Shown here in pieces: positions 33,101 through 39,238 of a DNA stretch of 45,264 bases. How positions within the stretch are numbered: the first letter of the stretch is position 1; the number at the start of each line of letters is the position of its first letter. A program made the position numbers and the translations under genes. The stretch covers positions 1-45,264 of the forward strand of contig WRBM01000012.1 of the NCBI GenBank assembly GCA_009784525.1. Reading direction: 5' to 3'. A model generated the notes under the pieces. It ran no database searches, was not told the origin of the DNA, and saw only the letters and a list, made by a program, of their open reading frames with translations. Source of the DNA: Erysipelotrichales bacterium (GTDB lineage: Bacteria > Bacillota_I > Bacilli_A > Acholeplasmatales > WRBM01).

Positions 33101-33360
33101 GCTATTGGAAGATAGGAAGTTGTCGGTCCGCTATCGGGATTATAAGTCCTTTTAAAACCAAAAGCGTCATTACTTTGCAACATTGTTCTAATATCATTAG
33201 AAAAAAAATCTTGTTGCTCTTCTTGCCTTTCCTCTAGAGCATTGGTTTGAGCATATAAATTTAACTGCTGACTTGTTATTCCGATAAAAAGCAATGTTAA
33301 AAAACAAACCAATCTTGCGACAACGGTCTTTACTCTTAATAAAATTATTTTATTTATCAT
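30139..33360 (-). CDS. Secreted M64-type metallopeptidase with leucine-rich repeats and Ig-like domains
   Basis: 1073 residues. Signal peptide (1-38, hydrophobic core CFLTLLFIGI). A peptidase M64 (IgA-peptidase-like) domain with LVLLGDGFT near 128-136 and the zinc motif HEIGHNFGRLSDEH at 287-300. BspA/LRR_5-type repeats (about 390-800) with many SITIPxxVTxIGxxAF copies. Two Big_2-like Ig modules (about 815-1000) and a short C-terminal Cys/His module (CDCGYF, CSVCGF). No LPxTG anchor is seen. Probably a cell-surface or secreted protease acting on host or plant glycoprotein; the substrate is unknown. It lies 15 bases after a lipoprotein gene. Confidence 0.85.
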   Translation of the reverse strand: MINKIILLRVKTVVARLVCFLTLLFIGITSQQLNLYAQTNALEERQEEQQDFFSNDIRTMLQSNDAFGFKRTYNPDSGPTTSYLPIAEIFGDLNLTRTNSFQETKDFNYNVRTIIGENRECSESIVLVLLGDGFTVGNEEGQMGYWPNPAPGTFLRSAIEFSETLTTMYPFSLFSDIFKIYAVETPSTQSGINIGTFPYEGTYFGTHLRRSWDLGIRRITHALEISNWVSANVIMTQVIANSEVGGGVAFGAGAGYDNLNTLGVTTRFSGEPISGWNRPVYHNLIIHEIGHNFGRLSDEHSMGIPNLGRANVASAADSDENLKWGHWLGHEGIMRRTQNAPVGFIFPSTNNTCIMQGWRATFSAVSNAELVRRMAIISGETFLSGRLPNGDLRNVTANLSVSGKRILPYAFHGNRSIQSITIPATVTEIGQFAFLGATGLRTITNQAIVPQQINKTTFAGAGSHEVQRNQISVIIPDGSYRAYREAGWTGFNLIEGGLQFELISGTSSVSVRVRPGTVLAGNVMIPESVIIDGTRFSVTEIAANGFANQNLITEITIPASINNIAINAFANTNLKVNIAEGMLSIPNRLFENTGIRNINIPNSVTSIGERAFYNTSLQTINFEANSQLTHIGSHAFSNTALWTVTIPRNVIQIGDFAFANIMNFNELTFENGSKLQEIGIGAFRGNHILRNVELPEGVRFIGFGAFAGNTGLESITIPFIGQRIDNQTNSHFGFIFGALMYQNQNNFIPNRLRVVTITGNSRIFDYAFFGCENIITVEIPDNLTQIDINAFEGATNLWNFFRKFVLDLRVNGVDAQTSLEVSNTGELLPINGPDNNAAFHNPALRNNYTWISSNSNILEVNSYGVLLAKSSGIVTIQAIYNHHQRWRSFIEIEVILLNNGEPIFLQVGMDSGGKIGTEVSSQKGLPIPVHLNPWVTLHEDNTRFITLGNDSPTLDTRNFNWFSRNISVATVSIDGLITGIRFGTVVIEGVYQNNPQFVARFEVSIICVNHIFTRAEQGDHNWHFLICDCGYFKAEPHRFTQFGILMVCSVCGFVIQLSWFVMKEEDYGPDYDK

Positions 33361-33375
33361 TATTATATCTCCAAA

Positions 33376-33864
33376 TTATTGTACGATCAGCGTGATTGTA
33401 TTAGAAAAAATGTTAATTTCTTTTGCGTTTTCAGGAATATCACCAGGAGCAAGTCCTTGTAACGATTCCCAATTTAAGAAAAATACGGCTCTTACTTGCA
33501 ACTGATAAGTACCTTGCGGTAAATCAAAATACTTATCCAAATTTATAACTTGCTTAATTACACCTCCCCTTTCTAAGTTTTCAAATGTTGGCCATGGTGG
33601 TGAAACTTTATCGATAATCCAAGATTCTCCATAAATTTGAGGATAAAACAAAAAATATTTTGCTATTTTATGATCGTTTTTACTAATGTTTTCTAGTTCA
33701 ACATGGACTAAAATATTTTCACCTTGCTGCATTATCGAATGCTCTACCGAAATTTTTAATAAAAAATCGTTAGTTTCATCTTCTCTTCTTTCACAAGCAT
33801 TCAACGCCAAAATAGTCAATATAATCGTTATTACACTAAATACCCCTATAGTCCTCTTACCCAT
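33376..33864 (-). CDS. Putative lipoprotein
   Basis: 162 residues. Signal peptide with lipobox LNAC, lipidated Cys at about residue 24. The remainder is beta-rich: LLKISVEHSIMQQGENILVHV and later FDLPQGTYQLQVRAVFFL, resembling an Ig-like or intracellular-proteinase-inhibitor-type sandwich. It precedes the M64 protein gene in the same operon, suggesting a surface partner or inhibitor-like companion; that is inference from context. AGAGGGA precedes the ATG. Confidence 0.75.
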   Translation of the reverse strand: MGKRTIGVFSVITIILTILALNACERREDETNDFLLKISVEHSIMQQGENILVHVELENISKNDHKIAKYFLFYPQIYGESWIIDKVSPPWPTFENLERGGVIKQVINLDKYFDLPQGTYQLQVRAVFFLNWESLQGLAPGDIPENAKEINIFSNTITLIVQ

Positions 33865-34005
33865 TTGAATCCCTCTTTTGAATTAATATCTTACTGTATT
33901 ATATTCTTCATTTAATTTAAATAATCTTTTTTACAGAAAAAATTTTTAATGCTCAGAATAAATAATTGATTTATTAATAGTTATGAGAAATTTGTTTGTG
34001 TTTAA

Positions 34006-34034
34006 ATCATAACATATTTCTGAAAATAAAGCAA
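34006..34034 (-). promoter_or_regulatory. Promoter of the lipoprotein-M64 operon
   Basis: Minus strand TTGCTT (34029-34034), 17-base spacer, TGTTATGAT with extended -10 (hexamer at 34006-34011). This leaves a leader of about 135 bases. A second TATAAT at 33898-33903 lacks a good -35. I see nothing else in the gap 33865-34147. Confidence 0.6.
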
Positions 34035-34147
34035 CTAGATTTAGCCCAGCAAAGCAATTTAATTAATTAATAATTTTAATCAATGCCCTAATTTTTATCG
34101 ATTACCATTTCTATTTGTCGAATATCCTCAAAATCTAAGACCTTAAA

Positions 34148-34180
34148 AGAAAAAAGAAAACCTCTTAACTTAGTTTTCTT
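34148..34180 (-). terminator. Terminator of spoIIGA-sigE-sigG
   Basis: AAGAAAAC and GTTTTCTT pair around an 11-base loop, followed on the minus strand by TTTTC. It begins immediately after the sigG stop. Confidence 0.8.
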
Positions 34181-34950
34181 TATTTAATCTTCTCATACAT
34201 CGTTTTTAAAGCCGTTTTTTCAATTCTGGAAACCTGAGCCTGACTAATTCCTAATTCCTCGGCTATCTCAATTTGTGTTCTTCCTAGAAAATAACGTTCA
34301 TGAATAATACTTTTTTCTCTTTTATTCAGTTTAGATAAAGCCATTCTGACAAGTCTGTCTTTTTCCCAATCACTTTCCACAACATCATTATCAGAAATTT
34401 GATCAACTAATTCTATTTGGTCGTTACCATTATCATATATCGGCGTATAAATAGAAATCGGGTCTTGAATAGCTTCTAAAGCCATAATGATATCAAGAGG
34501 ATCAATACCCATAACTTCCGCAATTTCTTCAGTAGTTGGTTCACGATGATTTTTTCTAAACAACTCATCTCTGATTTGAATACTTTTATAAGCCGTATCT
34601 TTTAAACTTCTAGAAATTCTTAATGATGAGTTGTCTCTGATATGCCTTCTGATTTCACCAATAATCATCGGAACAGCGTATGTTGAAAAACGAACCTTAT
34701 GAATCGGATCGAAATTATCGATCGCTTTCATTAAGCCGATTGTACCAACCTGAAATAAATCATCCATTAATTCTTTCTTTCCGTGAAACTTTTTTAAAAT
34801 ACTCAAAATAAGCTTCAGGTTGCCCTTAATCATCGCATTACGCGCTTCAATATCCCCATTCCTTACTCTTTCCAGTAGTAACATCATATCTTCATTTTTA
34901 ATCGTTTCTAGCTTCGATGTATCAATACCGGTAATTTCAACTTTTTGCAT
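34180..34950 (-). CDS. sigG: RNA polymerase sigma-G (forespore)
   Basis: 256 residues from the ATG at 34950, close to Bacillus SigG (260). The N-terminus MQKVEITGIDTSKL matches SigG. Region 2 holds DDLFQVGTIGLMKAIDNFD and STYAVPMIIGEIRRHIRDN; region 4 ends with an HTH, EIAEELGISQAQVSRIE. It directs late forespore transcription. AAGGAG lies 12 bases upstream of this ATG; an upstream in-frame extension is probably not translated. Placed last in spoIIGA-sigE-sigG, as in Bacillus. I could not identify a convincing forespore promoter in the 158-base gap before it. Confidence 0.95.
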   Translation of the reverse strand: MQKVEITGIDTSKLETIKNEDMMLLLERVRNGDIEARNAMIKGNLKLILSILKKFHGKKELMDDLFQVGTIGLMKAIDNFDPIHKVRFSTYAVPMIIGEIRRHIRDNSSLRISRSLKDTAYKSIQIRDELFRKNHREPTTEEIAEVMGIDPLDIIMALEAIQDPISIYTPIYDNGNDQIELVDQISDNDVVESDWEKDRLVRMALSKLNKREKSIIHERYFLGRTQIEIAEELGISQAQVSRIEKTALKTMYEKIK

Positions 34951-35108
34951 AAAAAAATCCATCTCCTTATCAAGAGTATGGTCTTTTTTCACTGTTTTTA
35001 TTACTGAAATAGCAATTATTTTATTTTTAACTATTGCCAGGCCTTTTTTCGCCAAAGATAATTGTCAAACTATTGTACAAAGCTGAAATTTTTGTCAGAA
35101 GCTTGGAG

Positions 35109-35810
35109 TTAAGAATAAAGTTTTAATTCCAATTCATCTTTTAACTTATTAAAAATTCTTTTTTCCAGTCTGGAAATATAAGATTGCGATATTCCTAAGT
35201 AGTCAGCTACCTCTTTTTGAGTCAATGCTTCCTGATTATTTAAGCCAAAGCGCAAGCCAATAATTTCTTTCTCTCTTTTTTTAAGTTTACCTAAAGCAGA
35301 AAGCATAATTAGCTCTTTTTCTTTTTGCAGAATTGGCTCATAAGCTTCATCTTTTTCCGTTCCCATCAAATCTGTCAAAAACAATTCATTACCATCACTA
35401 TCAACATTAATTGTTTCATTTAAGGAAACTTCACTAACTGTCTTACTGATTTTTCTAAGAAACATTAATATCTCATTTTCAATACAACGTGAAGCATAAG
35501 TTGCGAATTTAATATTTTTGTCTAATTTAAAGGTCTGAACGCTTTTGATTAAACCCATTGAACCAATCGAAATCAAATCCTCAAGACCAACCTTAATGCT
35601 TTCAAACTTTTTAGCAATATAAACTACTAAGCGTAAATTGTGTTCAATTATTTTATTTCTGGCTTCCATTGAACCTTCACTGACTAAGTTGAAATAAAAC
35701 TTCTCCTCTTCATCAGTTAAAGGAGGTGGTAACATATCCGATGACTGAATATATAAAACGCGTTTTGGCCTCTTAAAAATTCCAATGAACTTCATTAATA
35801 ACTTATACAT
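35109..35810 (-). CDS. sigE: RNA polymerase sigma-E precursor (mother cell)
   Basis: 233 residues. A pro-sequence of about 25 residues includes YKLLMKFIG, the membrane-binding helix also seen in Bacillus pro-sigma-E, followed by the conserved LPPPLTDEEE. Region 2 has NLRLVVYIAKKFE, LEDLISIGSMGLIKSVQTF and FATYASRCIENEILMFLR. Region 4 HTH is EVADYLGISQSYISRLEKR. The start is the ATG at 35810, with AAAGGGTG upstream; a GTG three codons earlier overlaps that site. The pro-sequence is about a dozen residues shorter than in Bacillus. Activated by SpoIIGA. Confidence 0.96.
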   Translation of the reverse strand: MYKLLMKFIGIFKRPKRVLYIQSSDMLPPPLTDEEEKFYFNLVSEGSMEARNKIIEHNLRLVVYIAKKFESIKVGLEDLISIGSMGLIKSVQTFKLDKNIKFATYASRCIENEILMFLRKISKTVSEVSLNETINVDSDGNELFLTDLMGTEKDEAYEPILQKEKELIMLSALGKLKKREKEIIGLRFGLNNQEALTQKEVADYLGISQSYISRLEKRIFNKLKDELELKLYS

Positions 35811-35824
35811 AAAAAACACCCTTT

Positions 35825-36556
35825 CTATTCTTTCAATAAATCTAATCCAAAAATCCCGTCAAACTCCAAATCACCAAACGCCAGATATACCTCCCTTTTT
35901 AGTTGTTTCTCACCAATAGTAATATAAAAATCACTAATCCGATAAATATCCATTTTGTAACTTTGACCTAAAGATTTTAGTTTAATTGATGCATCAGACT
36001 GATATAACATCCGATGTTTTTCATTTAAAATTACAATTGGTACATTATCTGTTTCTGATTTTGAAAAGTTACCAGTATCTAAGAAGGCCTGAAACTGATA
36101 TTCTTTTCCTTGGATATTAAAATTGATATTGTAAAAATATTGTTTAATTAACTTAGTATCAATTTTAGGCAAGATATCTAGTTCAAAGATAATTATCATA
36201 AAGATTAATGAGATGAGTAAAGATATATTTAAATTAAGATTATAGATATTTAAAAAGAAATTAAAGCCACCTAATACTATATTAAGAATGAAATATATCA
36301 AGGCAATCTTAATAATTGTTTTTGGTTTTTCCGGATAAAAAGCCGTCCCAACAATCAGTAATCCAAAAATATACTTCAGATAATTACTTATTAAAGGGTA
36401 TTGAAGATAAATAAAAAGATTTACATTAAGTAAGAGTATGCTTAAAAATAAATTTTTATGACTGACTTTTTTACTAAAAATCTTCTGGCAAAATTTAATG
36501 ATTAAATAATGAATCACAACGTTAATTAAAATCAGATATTCCAAATATACAATCAT
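35825..36556 (-). CDS. spoIIGA: SpoIIGA, pro-sigma-E processing aspartic protease
   Basis: 243 residues. The N-terminal half has about five transmembrane segments (residues 1-125). The cytoplasmic C-terminal half holds the aspartic-protease motif FLDTGN, with Asp160, Thr161 and Gly162. It sits in the forespore septum and cleaves pro-sigma-E when signalled by SpoIIR. It is shorter than Bacillus SpoIIGA (about 309). It lies 14 bases upstream of sigE. GCGGGTGA precedes the ATG. Confidence 0.92.
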   Translation of the reverse strand: MIVYLEYLILINVVIHYLIIKFCQKIFSKKVSHKNLFLSILLLNVNLFIYLQYPLISNYLKYIFGLLIVGTAFYPEKPKTIIKIALIYFILNIVLGGFNFFLNIYNLNLNISLLISLIFMIIIFELDILPKIDTKLIKQYFYNINFNIQGKEYQFQAFLDTGNFSKSETDNVPIVILNEKHRMLYQSDASIKLKSLGQSYKMDIYRISDFYITIGEKQLKREVYLAFGDLEFDGIFGLDLLKE

Positions 36557-36572
36557 TTTTTCACCCGCTAAA

Positions 36573-36605
36573 ATTATATAAAATCAGGAAGCCAAAAAAT
36601 GTCAG
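36573..36605 (-). promoter_or_regulatory. spoIIG promoter with 21-base spacer
   Basis: Minus strand CTGACA (36600-36605) and TATAAT (36573-36578) are separated by 21 bases. Bacillus spoIIG likewise has near-consensus elements at an abnormal 22-base spacing and depends on Spo0A. I see no exact TGTCGAA box; CTGACAT overlaps the -35 and is at best a degenerate inverse 0A box. Confidence 0.6.
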
Positions 36606-36739
36606 ATAAAAGGACTACAGAACCAAAAAATTAATGCTTTTTTCGCATAAATTTTCGGAATTAAAAGCAAATCAGGCTAATTATTTTTAGAGACAAAAGC
36701 AGATTTTGGAAGATTTACTTATTTTCAGAAAAAATTAGC

Positions 36740-36770
36740 AAAAAAAATGAGCAAAAATTAAATTGCTCAT
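36740..36770 (-). terminator. Terminator of the split VOC gene
   Basis: ATGAGCAA (36747-36754) pairs with TTGCTCAT (36763-36770), followed on the minus strand by eight T. It directly follows the VOC reading frame. Confidence 0.85.
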
Positions 36771-36780
36771 TAAATTATTA

Positions 36781-37145
36781 TTAAATATATCCCTCGTAAA
36801 TTCCTACCAAATTACCTTCAGGATCCCGAAAGTAAACACAGCTAAAATTTCCCCAATCACTAATCTTTTGCGGTTCTCCCAAAAATTCAATGCCATTATT
36901 TTTTAATTTTTGATATATATTTTTAAAGTCATCTGTATAAATAACAAACATTAAAGTATCTGGCTGTTGATTTGAAGAAGGTTGAGTATAACCTTTCCAC
37001 ATACTCATATTCTCTCCATTAAAGAGCGCTAAAACTGGTTTTTGGTCCTTAGCGATGGCTAAAGAAACATATGGTCCCTTTCTATCTCCCCAAGTTGCGA
37101 CTAACCCAATTTTTTTGTGTAAAAGTCAAACATGTTGAACCTATC
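36781..37145 (-). pseudogene. C-terminal part of a disrupted VOC/glyoxalase-family gene
   Basis: The open tail of 75 residues ends FRDPEGNLVGIYEGYI, typical of vicinal-oxygen-chelate proteins. Upstream, the same frame continues with LVATWGDRKGPYVSLAIA. Before that the homology jumps frame at a run of seven T (37110-37116) into DRFNMFDFYTKKLG and then stops at 37145. The missing start, MEIKIHANILVRN, lies at 38865-38903 with its own promoter and ribosome binding site. The ars operon between the two pieces interrupts the gene. Confidence 0.75.
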
Positions 37146-37246
37146 TTGTCAAGTATATTTCAAAAAAATAATCAACACAAAAATAACAAGCCTAAAAACG
37201 AGGTTAGATAATTATATTTTATCAAGAAATATTAACGATTTACATA

Positions 37247-37297
37247 TTGAAATATTTCGATGTAATGTGTTATAATGAATATATCGAAATATTTGAA
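37247..37297 (+). promoter_or_regulatory. ars promoter with two ArsR-type operators
   Basis: TTGAAA (37247-37252), 18-base spacer, extended -10 TGTTATAAT (hexamer at 37271-37276). TTGAAATATTTCGA (37247-37260) and TCGAAATATTTGAA (37284-37297) are each near-palindromic and inverted to one another; AAATATTTCGAT and ATCGAAATATTT are perfect inverted repeats. One covers the -35, the other lies just past the -10. Confidence 0.85.
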
Positions 37298-37311
37298 TGT
37301 GAGGTGTATGT

Positions 37312-37659
37312 TTGAAGAATAATCATATTGAAAACGCTAAAATCTTCAAAGCATTTTGTGATGAAACACGACTATTAGTGCTATCACTACTACAAAGCGG
37401 TGAAAAATGCGCCTGTGACCTTTTGGAGCAAGTTAGCGTGGGGCAATCTACTTTATCGCACCATATGAAGATACTCATGGAAAGTGGCGTTGTCGTTGCT
37501 CGTAAAGATGGCAAGTGGACTTATTACTCCATCAGCCAAGAGGGGAGCAAAACCGCTATTGAATTGCTAGGAAACCTTACTGCAATAGAGGTAGATACGG
37601 CTAAAATCAAGAGGGATTGCACTACCGATAATGCAAGCGATACAAAAAAATGCTGTTAA
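37312..37659 (+). CDS. arsR: ArsR-family arsenic-responsive repressor
   Basis: 115-residue ArsR/SmtB winged-helix repressor. The metal-sensing motif CACDL places Cys33 and Cys35 in the alpha-3 type site. The recognition helix is VGQSTLSHHMKIL and the wing is ARKDGKWTYYSI. The C-terminus has extra cysteines (KRDC, KKCC). The start is TTG, with GTGAGGTG five to six bases upstream; the overlapping ATG frame closes after four codons. Two operators flank its promoter, implying autoregulation. Base composition is visibly richer in G and C than the neighbouring chromosomal genes, suggesting transfer. Confidence 0.92.
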   Translation: MKNNHIENAKIFKAFCDETRLLVLSLLQSGEKCACDLLEQVSVGQSTLSHHMKILMESGVVVARKDGKWTYYSISQEGSKTAIELLGNLTAIEVDTAKIKRDCTTDNASDTKKCC

Positions 37660-37674
37660 GTTTGGGGAGATTTG

Positions 37675-38370
37675 ATGAAGAAACAAGCCTTTAGGGGTGA
37701 ATTAGCTGCTGAATTTTTAGGCTCTATGTTTTTGGTTATGGCGGCTGTGGCTTCCATGATTATGTTTGCAGAAGTGTTTGAAACAACCAAGGCTGTTGCG
37801 GTGCTTGCCAATGCGGTAGCTGTTGCCTTTGTACTCTGTGCATTAATAGAAATGTTTGGTTCAATTTCTGGCGCACATTTTAACCCTGTTGTTACAATGA
37901 TAATGCTCTTTGAAAAAAAGATAGGAGCAACAAAAGCCGCCTTGTTTACGCTGTTTCAGTTCATTGGGGGTATAACAGGCACAGCACTAAGTCGCCTTAT
38001 GTTTCTTGATGATGTTGGCTCTATACTGGCGGTTTCTGATAATGTACGGAATGATTATGTGTTTTTTGGCGAGATTTTTGGCACATTCATTCTTGTGCTT
38101 GCGATTTTGCTACTTGTGAAGGCAGGGTCAAATAAAATCTCAATTATTATTGGGTTACTGGTTGGCGGTCAACTTATGTCTACATCTTCTACCATGTTTG
38201 CCAATCCGCAAGTTACAGTTGCGAGAATATTTACAGATACTACATCGGGCATTAGACCGATTGACGGTGTAATCTTTATAGCCATGCAGATAATCGGTGC
38301 ATTATTAGCATATGGAGTTTACAGATTTTTTTTCGCAAAGAAGTCTTATAAAATGGAGGAAAATAAATGA
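37675..38370 (+). CDS. Aquaglyceroporin-like channel of the ars operon
   Basis: 231 residues, about six transmembrane segments, member of the MIP (aquaporin) family. The two half-helix motifs are variant: HFNPVVT in place of NPA in the first repeat and ANPQVTVAR in the second. With arsR upstream and arsC overlapping downstream, it probably lets arsenite leave the cell, as AqpS does in Sinorhizobium meliloti. No Acr3 or ArsB pump is present. The ATG at 37675 is chosen because GGGGAG lies five bases upstream; a TTG just before it is too close. It overlaps arsC by four bases. Confidence 0.85.
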   Translation: MKKQAFRGELAAEFLGSMFLVMAAVASMIMFAEVFETTKAVAVLANAVAVAFVLCALIEMFGSISGAHFNPVVTMIMLFEKKIGATKAALFTLFQFIGGITGTALSRLMFLDDVGSILAVSDNVRNDYVFFGEIFGTFILVLAILLLVKAGSNKISIIIGLLVGGQLMSTSSTMFANPQVTVARIFTDTTSGIRPIDGVIFIAMQIIGALLAYGVYRFFFAKKSYKMEENK

Positions 38371-38771
38371 TAAAAGTAGGATTTATTTGTGTTCACAATT
38401 CTTGTCGCAGTCAGATTGCGGAAGCCCTCGGCAAACATCTTGCCGCAGACACCTTTGAAAGTTACAGCGCAGGAACTCATACCAAAGACAAAATTAACCA
38501 CGATGCAACCCGTATAATGAAAGACAAGTACGGCATTGATATGGAGCAAACGCAACGCCCAAAACTTCTTGAGGATATTCCTGAATTGGATATTGTTATC
38601 ACGATGGGTTGCAATGTGGATTGTCCGCTTCTACCATGCAAACATAGGGAAGATTGGGGACTTGATGACCCTACAGGAAAAAGCGATGATGAATTTTTGA
38701 AAATAATTGCCCAAATAGAGCGGCAGATAAATGAGTTAGTTCGTCGAATATCAGCAAAAGAGTTGCTCTAA
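38367..38771 (+). CDS. arsC: Arsenate reductase, low-molecular-weight-phosphatase type
   Basis: 134 residues. The phosphatase-like P-loop CVHNSCR (Cys8 to Arg14) binds arsenate. Two further cysteines are in MGCNVDCP, suited to the disulfide cascade of thioredoxin-coupled ArsC. The conserved WGLDDPTGKSD follows. It reduces arsenate to arsenite, the substrate of the adjacent channel. ATGA overlap with the channel gene. It is the last gene of the operon. Confidence 0.93.
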   Translation: MIKVGFICVHNSCRSQIAEALGKHLAADTFESYSAGTHTKDKINHDATRIMKDKYGIDMEQTQRPKLLEDIPELDIVITMGCNVDCPLLPCKHREDWGLDDPTGKSDDEFLKIIAQIERQINELVRRISAKELL

Positions 38772-38800
38772 AAATATTTTAGGAATTTGCAAAAAACTTC

Positions 38801-38832
38801 TTGACTCTGTACCTAAGTACAGGGTTTATAAT
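38801..38832 (+). promoter_or_regulatory. Orphan MerR-type promoter/operator
   Basis: TTGACT (38801-38806) and TATAAT (38827-38832) are 20 bases apart, and the spacer holds the dyad CTGTAC-CTAA-GTACAG (38807-38822), extendable to ACTCTGTAC/GTACAGGGT. Overlong spacing plus a centred dyad is the hallmark of promoters activated by MerR-family regulators. No plus-strand gene follows, and no merR gene is in the window. Confidence 0.75.
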
Positions 38833-38843
38833 AGTATTTTATA

Positions 38844-38903
38844 TTATAAGTTCTTACTAAAATTATTTCTGACCAAAATATTAGCATGAATCTTTATCTC
38901 CAT
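38844..38903 (-). pseudogene. N-terminal fragment of the disrupted VOC gene
   Basis: A 19-codon frame with AAAAAAGGAG six bases before its ATG. The first 13 residues, MEIKIHANILVRN, look like the first beta-strand of a VOC protein and supply what is missing from the fragment at 36781-37145. The remaining residues up to the stop at 38844-38846 belong to the insert side. Confidence 0.65.
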
Positions 38904-38923
38904 AACAATCTCCTTTTTTGTTT

Positions 38924-38932
38924 ATTATAGCA
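38924..38932 (-). promoter_or_regulatory. Promoter of the disrupted VOC gene
   Basis: Minus strand extended -10 TGCTATAAT (hexamer at 38924-38929) with no clear -35 at 17 bases. Confidence 0.5.
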
Positions 38933-38968
38933 TGAGATAAAGCAATTTTATTGGAAAAAAGCGACTAG

Positions 38969-39172
38969 TTAATTTTTATTTTTTTTGATTTTTTTCTTTA
39001 ATTCTAAAAACATATCACTCATGGATAACAAAAAACCAATCATAAACATTGTCATCATCACACCATTTAAGATAGCTATCCATAAATCATTATTACTACT
39101 TCCTAAAGAAAGGATTGCCAAACTAATTGAAGAAGTAAAAATCATAAAGCAGGCATAAATCATTTTCTTCAT
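38969..39172 (-). CDS. Small membrane protein, two transmembrane helices
   Basis: 67 residues, two hydrophobic segments (about 4-24 and 30-50) with a short loop SSNNDLW, then a lysine-rich cytoplasmic tail. GAGGAGTG precedes the ATG. It follows the ABC exporter genes on the same strand. I do not recognise a family; it may be an accessory subunit or an unrelated membrane protein. Confidence 0.6.
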   Translation of the reverse strand: MKKMIYACFMIFTSSISLAILSLGSSNNDLWIAILNGVMMTMFMIGFLLSMSDMFLELKKKIKKNKN

Positions 39173-39238
39173 TTAAAACACTCCTCGCTGAATAAGTCAT
39201 ATTACTGTATAATATTATGCTTATCTAGCAAAAAGTAT

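Noticed and set aside
34951-35055. N-terminal extension of SigG
   Set aside because: The first 35 codons have no similarity to SigG, and AAGGAG and the family N-terminus MQKVEITG point to the ATG at 34950.
34951-35108. CATACTC as a forespore (SigF/SigG) -10 before sigG
   Set aside because: No matching -35 at 15-17 bases, and the resulting leader would be too short for the ribosome binding site.
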